Assembly: GCA_014360945.1 (NCBI GenBank)
Contig: JACIWM010000008.1
Coordinates: 1 to 29,373 of the forward strand
Reading direction: 5' to 3'
From: Candidatus Bipolaricaulota bacterium
GTDB lineage: Bacteria; Bipolaricaulota; Bipolaricaulia; Bipolaricaulales; Bipolaricaulaceae
DNA: 29,373 nt
Shown: one piece after another, positions 7,915-14,499 of the stretch
Layout of the letters: each line of letters opens with the position of its first letter
How positions within the stretch are numbered: position 1 is the first letter of the stretch
Made by a program: the position numbers and the translations under genes
Notes under the pieces: model-generated
Seen by the model: only the letters and a program-made list of their open reading frames with translations
The model's database searches: none
What the model was told of the DNA's origin: nothing

Positions 7915-7920
7915 ATTATA
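7915..7920 (-). promoter_or_regulatory. Consensus -10 box of tRNA-Gly
   Basis: TATAAT on the minus strand ends 8 bases before the first base of the tRNA. No convincing -35 hexamer is seen at 16-18 bases. It would let the tRNA and downstream udg be transcribed independently of pgk. Confidence 0.5.
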
Positions 7921-7930
7921 CCCCCAAAGG

Positions 7931-9112
7931 TCAGTCGGCGCGGAGGGCCTCCAAGGCCGGCATGGGCTCGCCCTGGAGGAAGCTCAAGGTGGCCCCGCCG
8001 CCGGTGGAGACGTACCCGAATTTCTCGGCGAGCCCCAGCTTCTCTACAGCTTCGCCCGTCTCCCCTCCGCCCACCACGGTGAACGCCTTGGAGCTGATGA
8101 GGGCACGGGCGATGGCCTCCGTGCCTTTGCCAAACGGTGGGACCTCGAACGCGCCCATGGGGCCGGTCCACACCACCGTCCCGGCCCGCTGGATCACCTC
8201 GGCAAATCTGCCCACTGTAGCCGGCCCGATGTCTAGACCCATCCATCCCTCGGGAATGGCCTGAACGGAAATGACCTTGATCTCCACCCCCTCCCGCAGC
8301 TCCGGGGCCACCACCACATCCACGGGAAGATGCAGTTCCTTTCCTTTTTCCTCGATCTCCCGCATGAGGTTTTGGATGGTGGGGATGAGCTTTTCATCCA
8401 CCACGGATTTGCCCACCTTCAGGCCTTGCGCAGCAAGGAAGGTGAAGGCCACCCCGCCCCCAATTAGGAACCCATCCACGTGGGAAAGGAGGCCCGTAAG
8501 AACGCCCAGCTTATCCGCGGCCTTCTTTCCGCCCACAAGCACATAAAACGGACGCTTCGGGTTGGTGAGAAGCTCAGAAAGGACCTGAACCTCCCGCTCC
8601 ATCAAGAATCCGGCATAAGCGGGAAGGTACTGGGTGACACCTACTGTGGAGGCGTGGGCCCGATGGGCGGTGGCGAAGGCGTCGTTGACAAAGATATCGA
8701 ACGGAGCAGCCAAGGCTTTAGCGAACTCCGGGTCGTTCTTCTCCTCGCCGGGATGAAAGCGCACGTTTTCCAGCATGAGGATTTCCCCATCTTTGAGGGC
8801 CTCCACGGCCTTTTCGACCTCGGGACCGATGCAATCAGGAAGGCACGGAACGGGCTTTCCCAGGAGTTTTTGAAGCCTTTCGGCCACCGGCCGCAGGCGC
8901 AGCTCCTCCACCACCTTTCCTCCCGGCCGGCCCAGGTGTGAACACACCGCGACCCGCGCGCCGTTCTCCAAAAGCCATTTGATGGTGGGAAGAACCGCGC
9001 GAATTCTGGAATCGTCGGCCACCTTTCCGTCGCTAAGGGGCACGTTCAAATCAGCTCGAAAAAGTACTTTCTTTCCCCGGGGATCAATCTCCCGAACCGT
9101 GCGCAATTTCAT
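7931..9112 (-). CDS. pgk: Phosphoglycerate kinase
   Basis: A 393-residue cytoplasmic glycolysis/gluconeogenesis enzyme that interconverts 1,3-bisphosphoglycerate plus ADP and 3-phosphoglycerate plus ATP. All landmark motifs are present: the N-terminal VLFRADLNVPL substrate region, SHLGRPGG, the hinge-region GGKKAADKLGVL, GLDIGPATV, GPMGAFEVPPFGKGT, and the C-terminal GGGETGEAVEKLG and STGGGATLSFL. Length is normal. The chosen start MKLRTVREID (9112) fits the family; GGTGA lies about 6 bases upstream. The frame extends 24 codons further upstream, but that stretch holds the promoter and has no family similarity. The tRNA-Gly gene follows closely on the same strand. Confidence 0.97.
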   Translation of the reverse strand: MKLRTVREIDPRGKKVLFRADLNVPLSDGKVADDSRIRAVLPTIKWLLENGARVAVCSHLGRPGGKVVEELRLRPVAERLQKLLGKPVPCLPDCIGPEVEKAVEALKDGEILMLENVRFHPGEEKNDPEFAKALAAPFDIFVNDAFATAHRAHASTVGVTQYLPAYAGFLMEREVQVLSELLTNPKRPFYVLVGGKKAADKLGVLTGLLSHVDGFLIGGGVAFTFLAAQGLKVGKSVVDEKLIPTIQNLMREIEEKGKELHLPVDVVVAPELREGVEIKVISVQAIPEGWMGLDIGPATVGRFAEVIQRAGTVVWTGPMGAFEVPPFGKGTEAIARALISSKAFTVVGGGETGEAVEKLGLAEKFGYVSTGGGATLSFLQGEPMPALEALRAD

Positions 9113-9129
9113 GGCAATCACCAACAAAA

Positions 9130-9158
9130 ATTCTACACAAACACGACAATGCCGGCAA
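9130..9158 (-). promoter_or_regulatory. pgk promoter
   Basis: On the minus strand, TTGCCG (9153-9158) and TAGAAT (9130-9135) are separated by exactly 17 bases. The -10 ends 17 bases before the pgk ATG, so a short leader of about 10 bases carrying GGTGA is expected. The -35 lies within the palindrome TTGCCGGCA. Confidence 0.6.
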
Positions 9159-9175
9159 ACTTCCAGGAAAGCTGC

Positions 9176-9181
9176 TAGAAT
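9176..9181 (+). promoter_or_regulatory. Putative -10 box of the LolA-like gene
   Basis: TAGAAT on the plus strand ends 5 bases before GTG 9187. No Shine-Dalgarno sequence sits at normal distance from that GTG. No good -35 is evident. This would put the start site at or very near the GTG, divergent from pgk. Confidence 0.35.
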
Positions 9182-9186
9182 CATGT

Positions 9187-9843
9187 GTGAACTGGTGGTC
9201 GGTTCTCCTGCTTTTGGCCTTGGTTGGGATAGGAGTTGGCCTTTTTGGGCCTTATCTCTTGCCTTCCGAGGACCAGCGGGCTTTGCAGCGGCTCAACGAG
9301 GTGCTGCAAATCTGGGCCGGGGTCCAGGACCTGGAAGCTCGCTTGACCCTAAGGCGACCGGGCGAGCCAGCCCTCAAGATCAGGCTCCTTTATCTGACTG
9401 GCCTGGCGGTGCGGCTGGAGATAGAGGAGCCGGAGGGTTTGGCCGGGGAAGTCTATGCCCTGCGGACCATTTCCGAGGGACTCCTTTTAGTGCATTACCG
9501 TCCCAAATTGGCCCTAGGCCTGGAGGCCCGCTTTCCCTCAGAGGATTTGGCTGCGCTTATATTTGAAGGGAACCCATCTTCGACCATCAAGGTCTCCTGG
9601 CCCAAAGAGGACGTCCTTCGCCTAAGAGGGCTTTCCGCTCCTTTTTCCCAAGCGGATCTGTACTTAGCCGGGGAATTTCAGCTCCCGCACAGAATTTTGG
9701 CCACCTCGCCGGACGGGGTAATCACTGAACTCGAAGTGGAGGAACTCCAGGTGAACGGGGGGCTAGAGCTACGGGACCTTCTTTTGCTTGAGCCCCTTCC
9801 TACTCGGTGGATTCAGATCCCGGTTCCTCAAGACGGCGCCTGA
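9187..9843 (+). CDS. LolA-like / outer-membrane-lipoprotein-sorting-fold protein (probable exported)
   Basis: A 218-residue protein with an N-terminal hydrophobic segment (WSVLLLLALVGIGVGLFGPYLL) that would act as a signal or anchor. The rest is predicted beta-rich. Alternating strands in the region 40-130 (LEARLTLRRP..., KIRLLYLTGLAVRLEIEEP, EGLLLVHYRPKLALGLEARFP) follow the LolA/LppX-type pattern of a half-barrel that binds a lipid or lipoprotein. The match is by overall pattern only, with no catalytic motif. GTG 9187 is the only start preceding the hydrophobic segment. It overlaps the convergent DUF151 nuclease gene by 44 bases. Confidence 0.55.
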   Translation: MNWWSVLLLLALVGIGVGLFGPYLLPSEDQRALQRLNEVLQIWAGVQDLEARLTLRRPGEPALKIRLLYLTGLAVRLEIEEPEGLAGEVYALRTISEGLLLVHYRPKLALGLEARFPSEDLAALIFEGNPSSTIKVSWPKEDVLRLRGLSAPFSQADLYLAGEFQLPHRILATSPDGVITELEVEELQVNGGLELRDLLLLEPLPTRWIQIPVPQDGA

Positions 9844-10303
9844 GCTCAGCCCAGGAGAACTCGTTTTCCACGAACTTTTCGAACTGTTCCTCCTCAGCGA
9901 ATGGGGACTCGATGGCCGCCTGTTCGAACACCTCATCGGCGATGAAGATGGGCGCCCGCACCCGCAACGCCAGGGCAATGGCATCCGAGGGCCGAGAATC
10001 CACTTCCTTTATCTCGCCCTGGGCATCGCGGACCACGAGCTTGGCGTAGAAAACCCCGTCTTTGATCTGGGTGATCACCACTTCTTGAAGGGTGGCGCCC
10101 AAAACGTGCAGGAGCTCCTTCATGAGGTCGTGGGGAAGGGGGCGGGGGAAGCGCTGGCCCTGAAGCTCGATGGCGATGGAAATGGCTTCCGGCTCGGCAA
10201 TCCAAATGGGCATCGCCTTCGTGGAATTCCGATCCTTAAGGAGGAGCACGGGGCTTTTGGTGGATGGGTCCAAAAGCAGTGCCCGCACTTCGGCCTCCCT
10301 CAT
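9800..10303 (-). CDS. DUF151 bifunctional nuclease (BFN) domain protein
   Basis: A 167-residue protein of the DUF151/BFN family, whose plant and Thermotoga members are small proteins, some with reported nuclease activity. It shows the family landmarks: VLLLKDRNSTKAMPIWIAEPEAISIAIELQG, the FPRPLPHDLMKELL motif, then DGVFYAKLVV and EVDSRPSDAIALALRVRAPIFIADEVFE. ATG 10303 is preferred: AAGGAGG lies 5 bases upstream and the protein then begins MREAEVRALLLD, as in family members. An ATG five codons earlier (10318) is possible. The cellular role in bacteria is not established. Confidence 0.88.
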   Translation of the reverse strand: MREAEVRALLLDPSTKSPVLLLKDRNSTKAMPIWIAEPEAISIAIELQGQRFPRPLPHDLMKELLHVLGATLQEVVITQIKDGVFYAKLVVRDAQGEIKEVDSRPSDAIALALRVRAPIFIADEVFEQAAIESPFAEEEQFEKFVENEFSWAELRRRLEEPGSESTE

Positions 10304-10326
10304 TCCGCCCTCCTTCATCGCTCCCC

Positions 10327-10332
10327 ATTATA
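10327..10332 (-). promoter_or_regulatory. -10 box of the DUF151 gene
   Basis: TATAAT on the minus strand predicts a start site near 10320. This leaves a leader of about 16 bases that contains AAGGAGG for the ATG at 10303. No strong -35 is seen. Confidence 0.5.
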
Positions 10333-10376
10333 CGACCGAGGGGACAAGGTGAACATGGCCCACATTACCTTCGGGC

Positions 10377-10382
10377 TATAAT
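10377..10382 (+). promoter_or_regulatory. -10 box of glmS, leaderless spacing
   Basis: A consensus TATAAT ends 8 bases before the glmS ATG. No Shine-Dalgarno sequence fits between them. The glmS start is fixed by its catalytic Cys2, so the short distance is real. No good -35 is seen. Confidence 0.55.
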
Positions 10383-10390
10383 GGCCTGCC

Positions 10391-12202
10391 ATGTGTGGAA
10401 TTGTGGGATACGTTGGGCCTCGCCCAGCTCAAGAGGTCTTGATTTCCGGGCTTTCCCGCCTGGAATACCGGGGATACGACTCCGCCGGAGTGGCCATCCT
10501 TTCTGAACGGGGGCTTTCCCTCCTCCGCCGGGTGGGAAAGCTCGAGAACCTTCGGAACGCCCTTTTGGAGAGCGGGTTCACCGGGAATTTGGGGATCGGT
10601 CACACCCGCTGGGCCACCCACGGCCTTCCCACGGAGGAGAACGCCCACCCGCACCTGGACTGCACCGAAAAGATCGCCCTCGTTCACAACGGCATAATCG
10701 AGAACCACCGCGAGCTGAGAAATTGGCTCATTGATCGGGGGCATCGCTTTCGGTCCCAAACGGACACGGAAACTTTGGTCCATCTTGTGGAGGAGAACTA
10801 CGCCGGGGATTTGGTGGAGGCCCTGCGCAAGGCCCTGGAGCGAGTGCGTGGGGCGTATGCCGTGGCCGTGATCCATGCCGATCATCCCCAGGAGATCGCG
10901 GTGGCCCGGGAGGGAAGCCCCTTGGTGGTGGGAATTCTTCCGGGAGAAGGATTCGTGGCCTCCGACGTTCCCGCCCTTCTTCCTTACACCCGGACCATGC
11001 ATTTCCTGGAGGACGGGGAGGTGGCCCGGGTGACCCCGGGACACCTGGAAGTTTGGGATCGCCAAGGGAACCGAAAAGAACCGCGGTTTCGGGAGGTGCC
11101 CTGGGACCCCCTTTCCGCGGAAAAACTGGGGTATCGGCACTTCATGGAAAAAGAGATCTACGAGCAGCCGCAGGCTGTGGCCAACACCCTGCGCAGCGAG
11201 CTTTCCACCCCGTGGGAGGAAGGGCTGGGCGAGGTGGACCTCTCTCAAGTGGAGCACATCTATCTTGTGGCCTGCGGGACTTCTTATCATGCGGCCCTGG
11301 TGGCCGAATACCTGTGGGAGCCGCTTTTGGGGCTTCCCGTGGCTGCGGAGATCGCCTCGGAGTTCCGGTACAAGAACCCGGCTGTAGGGAAGAACACGTT
11401 GGTGGTGGCGGTGTCCCAGTCGGGCGAGACCATCGACACCCTCATGGCCGTGCGGGGGGCTAAAGCGCGAGGGGCGCAGGTGGTGGGGGTGGTGAACATC
11501 GTGGGCTCGGCCATCGCCCGGGAGGCTCATGCTGTCCTTTACACGCGGGCCGGCCTCGAGATCGGGGTCGCCGCCACAAAAACTTTCACCGCTCAACTCG
11601 CCGCCTTGAACCTTTTGGGACTATGGCTGGCCCGAAGCCTTGGCCTCCTTTCCGAGGACGAGCTGCAACAAAAAAAGGAGGAGCTGAGCCGCGCTCCCCG
11701 CCTTTTGGACCAAGTCCTCCAGCTTGGGCCGAGCCTCGAGGCTTTGGCCCAAAAGCTCTACAACTTCCCGAACTTCCTCTACCTTGGCCGGGGAATCCTC
11801 TATCCCCTGGCCCTGGAAGGAGCCCTGAAGCTGAAGGAGATCTCCTACATTCACGCCGAGGGCTATGCTGCCGGCGAGATGAAGCACGGCCCCATCGCTT
11901 TGGTGCACGAACAGATGCCCGTGGTCGTCCTTTATTCCCGGGAGGAGCTTCCGGACAAGGTTCTCTCCAACATTCAGGAAGCCAAGGCTCGGCGGGGGAT
12001 AATCGTGGCCTTTGCCGATGATGATCCGCCGGAATTGCGGGAGCTTGTGGACCATCTTGTCCTCCTTCCCAAGGCCTCGCGAACCCTTCTTCCGTTTGTG
12101 TTCACCCCGCCCCTCCAACTTTTGGCCTACCATATCGCGCGCCTCCGGGGCACCGACGTGGATCAGCCCAGAAACTTGGCGAAGACGGTGACGGTGGAGT
12201 GA
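10391..12202 (+). CDS. glmS: Glutamine--fructose-6-phosphate aminotransferase (isomerizing)
   Basis: A 603-residue cytoplasmic enzyme making glucosamine-6-phosphate from fructose-6-phosphate and glutamine, the first step toward UDP-GlcNAc for cell wall and envelope glycans. The N-terminal glutaminase domain begins MCGIVGYVG with the nucleophile Cys2, then YRGYDSAG and GHTRWATHG. Two SIS isomerase domains follow (ACGTSYHAALVAEYL, SQSGETIDT; then YLGRGILYPLALEGALKLKEISYIHAEGY). It ends with the diagnostic DVDQPRNLAKTVTVE. Length is normal. The start is certain because Cys2 must become the mature N-terminus. The upstream sequence has no glmS ribozyme-like leader: only 8 bases separate the -10 box from the ATG. 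The stop overlaps the smpB ATG by one base. Confidence 0.98.
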   Translation: MCGIVGYVGPRPAQEVLISGLSRLEYRGYDSAGVAILSERGLSLLRRVGKLENLRNALLESGFTGNLGIGHTRWATHGLPTEENAHPHLDCTEKIALVHNGIIENHRELRNWLIDRGHRFRSQTDTETLVHLVEENYAGDLVEALRKALERVRGAYAVAVIHADHPQEIAVAREGSPLVVGILPGEGFVASDVPALLPYTRTMHFLEDGEVARVTPGHLEVWDRQGNRKEPRFREVPWDPLSAEKLGYRHFMEKEIYEQPQAVANTLRSELSTPWEEGLGEVDLSQVEHIYLVACGTSYHAALVAEYLWEPLLGLPVAAEIASEFRYKNPAVGKNTLVVAVSQSGETIDTLMAVRGAKARGAQVVGVVNIVGSAIAREAHAVLYTRAGLEIGVAATKTFTAQLAALNLLGLWLARSLGLLSEDELQQKKEELSRAPRLLDQVLQLGPSLEALAQKLYNFPNFLYLGRGILYPLALEGALKLKEISYIHAEGYAAGEMKHGPIALVHEQMPVVVLYSREELPDKVLSNIQEAKARRGIIVAFADDDPPELRELVDHLVLLPKASRTLLPFVFTPPLQLLAYHIARLRGTDVDQPRNLAKTVTVE

Positions 12203-12663
12203 TGGCGGAGCGCAAAATTGTGGCCAGGAACCGCCGAGCCCGGCGGGACTATCAGATTGAGGAGACCTATGAGGCCGGGCTTGTGCTCAAAGGCTCGGAG
12301 GTGAAATCCATCCGGGCCGGCCGGGTCTCCATTGAGGAGGCCTACGCCAAGGTGGAGGACGGCGAGGTCTGGCTTTATGGGATGCACATTTCTCCCTATG
12401 AGCAAAGCGGCCCATACGGCCATGATCCAGAACGGCCCAAAAAGCTTCTTTTGAAAAAGCGGGAGATCGCGCGGTTGGTGGGGAAGGTCGGCCGTGCCGG
12501 CTACACCCTGGTCCCGTTGACCCTCTATTTCAACGAGCGGGGATATGCGAAGGTGGAGCTGGCCTTGGCTAAGGGCCTTACCAAGGCCGATAAGCGCCGA
12601 AAACTCATCGAGGAAGAAGAGGAAAGACGGGCGCGGGAGGCCATAAAGCGCTATCTTCCTTAG
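12202..12663 (+). CDS. smpB: SsrA-binding protein SmpB
   Basis: A 153-residue RNA-binding protein that delivers tmRNA to stalled ribosomes for trans-translation. Typical motifs are present: NRRARRDYQIEETYEAGLVLKGSEVKSIRAG, then EVWLYGMHISPYEQ, the KKREIARL segment, TLVPLTLYFNERGYAKVELALAKG, and the basic C-terminal tail KADKRRKLIEEEE that enters the mRNA channel. The ATG at 12202 shares one base with the glmS stop, with GGAG just upstream, so translation is probably coupled. A GTG one codon earlier is possible. The 3' end overlaps convergent prfA by 4 bases. Confidence 0.97.
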   Translation: MAERKIVARNRRARRDYQIEETYEAGLVLKGSEVKSIRAGRVSIEEAYAKVEDGEVWLYGMHISPYEQSGPYGHDPERPKKLLLKKREIARLVGKVGRAGYTLVPLTLYFNERGYAKVELALAKGLTKADKRRKLIEEEEERRAREAIKRYLP

Positions 12664-13733
12664 CTTTCCGAGAGGATCCGCGCCGCCTCTTCCGCCAAAA
12701 TTGGCTCCACGATAAGGTCCAGCTCCCCCTCCAGAACGTCCTCCAGACGATAAACGGTGAGGTTGATGCGGTGGTCGGTGACACGGTTTTGGGGGAAATT
12801 GTAGGTCCGAATTTTTTCGGACCGTTCGCCGGTTCCGATTTGTCGGCGGCGTTTCTCCCGAAGCTCCGTCTCCTTTTTCTGCTCCTCAAGCTCCCGCAAT
12901 TTCGCCCGCAACACCCGGAGGGCCAGCTCTTTATTGCGGTGCTGGGAGCGCTCCTCTTGGCAGGTCACGACGATCCCCGTGGGAATGTGGGTGATGCGCA
13001 CGGCCGTCTCGTTTTTCTGCATGTGTTGCCCGCCCGGGCCGGAGGACCGGAAGGTCTCGATCCGGAGATCCTCAGGTTTTATTTCCACCTCCACCTCCTC
13101 GGCCTCGGGAAGGACGGCCACGGTGGCGGTGGAGGTGTGGATGCGGCCGCTGGCCTCCGTTTCAGGAACGCGCTGCACGCGATGAACCCCTGATTCGTAG
13201 CGGAAAAGCCCATAAGCCCCCGGGCCTTCCACGGCAAACACGATTTCTTTGTAGCCCCCAAGATCCGTGGGATGGGAGTCCAAAACGCGCACTTTAAAGC
13301 CCTTTTTCTCCGCGTATTTTGTGTACATGCGGAAAAGGTCGGCGGCGAAGAGGGCGGCCTCCTCCCCGCCCGCGCCGGCCCGAATCTCTACGATGGCGTT
13401 CTTGTGATCATCGGGATGGGGCGGAACCAGAAGACGTCGCAATTCCTGAGCCAGCTTCTCTGCCCTCTCCCGGTCCCGCTCCAGCTCCTCCCGTAGCTCC
13501 CTGCGCAGTTCCTCCTCGGCCTCCCCGTCCTCCAAAAGCTCTTCCTCCTCAGCGATGTTTTGCAGGACGCGCCGAAGCTCTTCTCCTTTTTCCACGATGA
13601 GGCGCAGGCGGTTATAGCGCCGGGAAAGCTCGGGAAAATCCGGGCGCGAAGGCGCAGTAGGATCAGTGAGGAGCTTCTCAACCTCCTCTAGCTCCCGTTC
13701 GATTTCCGCCACCTTGGCCAAAAGTTTTTCCAT
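12660..13733 (-). CDS. prfA: Peptide chain release factor 1
   Basis: A 357-residue class I release factor that recognises UAA and UAG and triggers peptide release. The GGQ motif lies at residues 234-236 (SSGPGGQHMQKNETAVR). Codon recognition uses a PxT motif at 190-192 (PET, in VPETEASGRIHTSTATVAVLPE), marking RF1 rather than RF2 (SPF). Length is normal. Its presence indicates that UAG is read as stop in this organism, which bears on the in-frame TAG in the type IIG gene. It lies 32 bases after rpiA on the same strand. A TACGCT hexamer 6 bases before the ATG might be a weak promoter. Confidence 0.97.
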   Translation of the reverse strand: MEKLLAKVAEIERELEEVEKLLTDPTAPSRPDFPELSRRYNRLRLIVEKGEELRRVLQNIAEEEELLEDGEAEEELRRELREELERDRERAEKLAQELRRLLVPPHPDDHKNAIVEIRAGAGGEEAALFAADLFRMYTKYAEKKGFKVRVLDSHPTDLGGYKEIVFAVEGPGAYGLFRYESGVHRVQRVPETEASGRIHTSTATVAVLPEAEEVEVEIKPEDLRIETFRSSGPGGQHMQKNETAVRITHIPTGIVVTCQEERSQHRNKELALRVLRAKLRELEEQKKETELREKRRRQIGTGERSEKIRTYNFPQNRVTDHRINLTVYRLEDVLEGELDLIVEPILAEEAARILSES

Positions 13734-13765
13734 CGAAAAAGCGTACCAAATGACGTTTTGGAAAG

Positions 13766-14455
13766 CTAGGCCCGCAGGCGCTGAAGGCCGGAAGGGCCGG
13801 CGAGGAAAACCTCGTCCACAAGACCCAGGAAGAGGCCGTGGCCGAGGATCCCGGCCCGGCCCTCTAAAGCTCTGGCCAATTCCCGCGGATCGGCGATGGG
13901 GCCGAAGTAACAGTCCAAAACATAGTTTCCCTGGTCAGTGAGAAACGGGGATCCATCGGGATTGCGGCGCAAACTTACTTTCGCCCCGAGTCCTTCCAGA
14001 AAAGAAACATGTGTACGCCACCCGAAGGGAAGAACCTCCACGGGCACCGCCGCCCGTGTTCCTAACCGCTCCGAGAATTTCGTGTGATCGGCCACGATGA
14101 CCTGGTATTTCGTGGCCTGGGCCACGATCTTCTCCCGCAGCATGGCCCCGCCTCCCCCTTTGATCACGTTGAGCTTCGGATCGATCTCGTCCGCCCCATC
14201 GATGGTGAGGTCCAATTCTGGATGCTCCTCCAGCGTGGTAAGCGGAATCCCCAACGCTTTCGCCTCCTCCTCCACCTTTTTGGAGCACGGAACGCCTTTG
14301 ATATCCCAAAGCTTTCCGGTCCGCAGAAGCTCGGCGATCTTGAGGAGGGCGTAACGGGCGGTGGAGCCGTGGCCTAGCCCAAGGATCATCCCCGGCCGCA
14401 CCAGCTCCACCGCCGCTTCCGCCGCCTCCTTCTTCCACCGCTCCACGTCCACCAT
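13766..14455 (-). CDS. rpiA: Ribose-5-phosphate isomerase A
   Basis: A 229-residue cytoplasmic pentose phosphate pathway enzyme interconverting ribose-5-phosphate and ribulose-5-phosphate. It carries the phosphate-binding loop in LGLGHGSTARY, DGADEIDPKLNVIKGGGGAMLREKI with the catalytic Asp/Lys region, and ADHTKFSERLG. The loop reads GHGST where the E. coli enzyme has GTGST, a single change in an otherwise conserved loop. GAGGGG lies a short distance before ATG 14455, supporting the start. It is divergent from the acyl-CoA synthetase gene with only 44 bases between them, and upstream of prfA on the same strand. Confidence 0.96.
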   Translation of the reverse strand: MVDVERWKKEAAEAAVELVRPGMILGLGHGSTARYALLKIAELLRTGKLWDIKGVPCSKKVEEEAKALGIPLTTLEEHPELDLTIDGADEIDPKLNVIKGGGGAMLREKIVAQATKYQVIVADHTKFSERLGTRAAVPVEVLPFGWRTHVSFLEGLGAKVSLRRNPDGSPFLTDQGNYVLDCYFGPIADPRELARALEGRAGILGHGLFLGLVDEVFLAGPSGLQRLRA

Positions 14456-14499
14456 GGTCTTTCCCCTCGTTATCCCCTAAGATTCCGGGGAGGCCAAAC

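Noticed and set aside
6878..8236. 452-codon plus-strand open frame
   Set aside because: It is antisense to the TPR, glycosylase, tRNA and pgk genes, has biased Arg/Pro/Gly-rich composition, and shows no domain. It is a by-product of G+C-rich coding DNA.
10383..10390. glmS ribozyme upstream of glmS
   Set aside because: Only 8 bases lie between the -10 box and the start codon, and the DUF151 promoter is immediately upstream, so there is no room for a ribozyme of about 150 bases.
10376..11596. 406-codon minus-strand open frame opposite glmS
   Set aside because: It is antisense to the conserved glutaminase and SIS domains, with no family resemblance.
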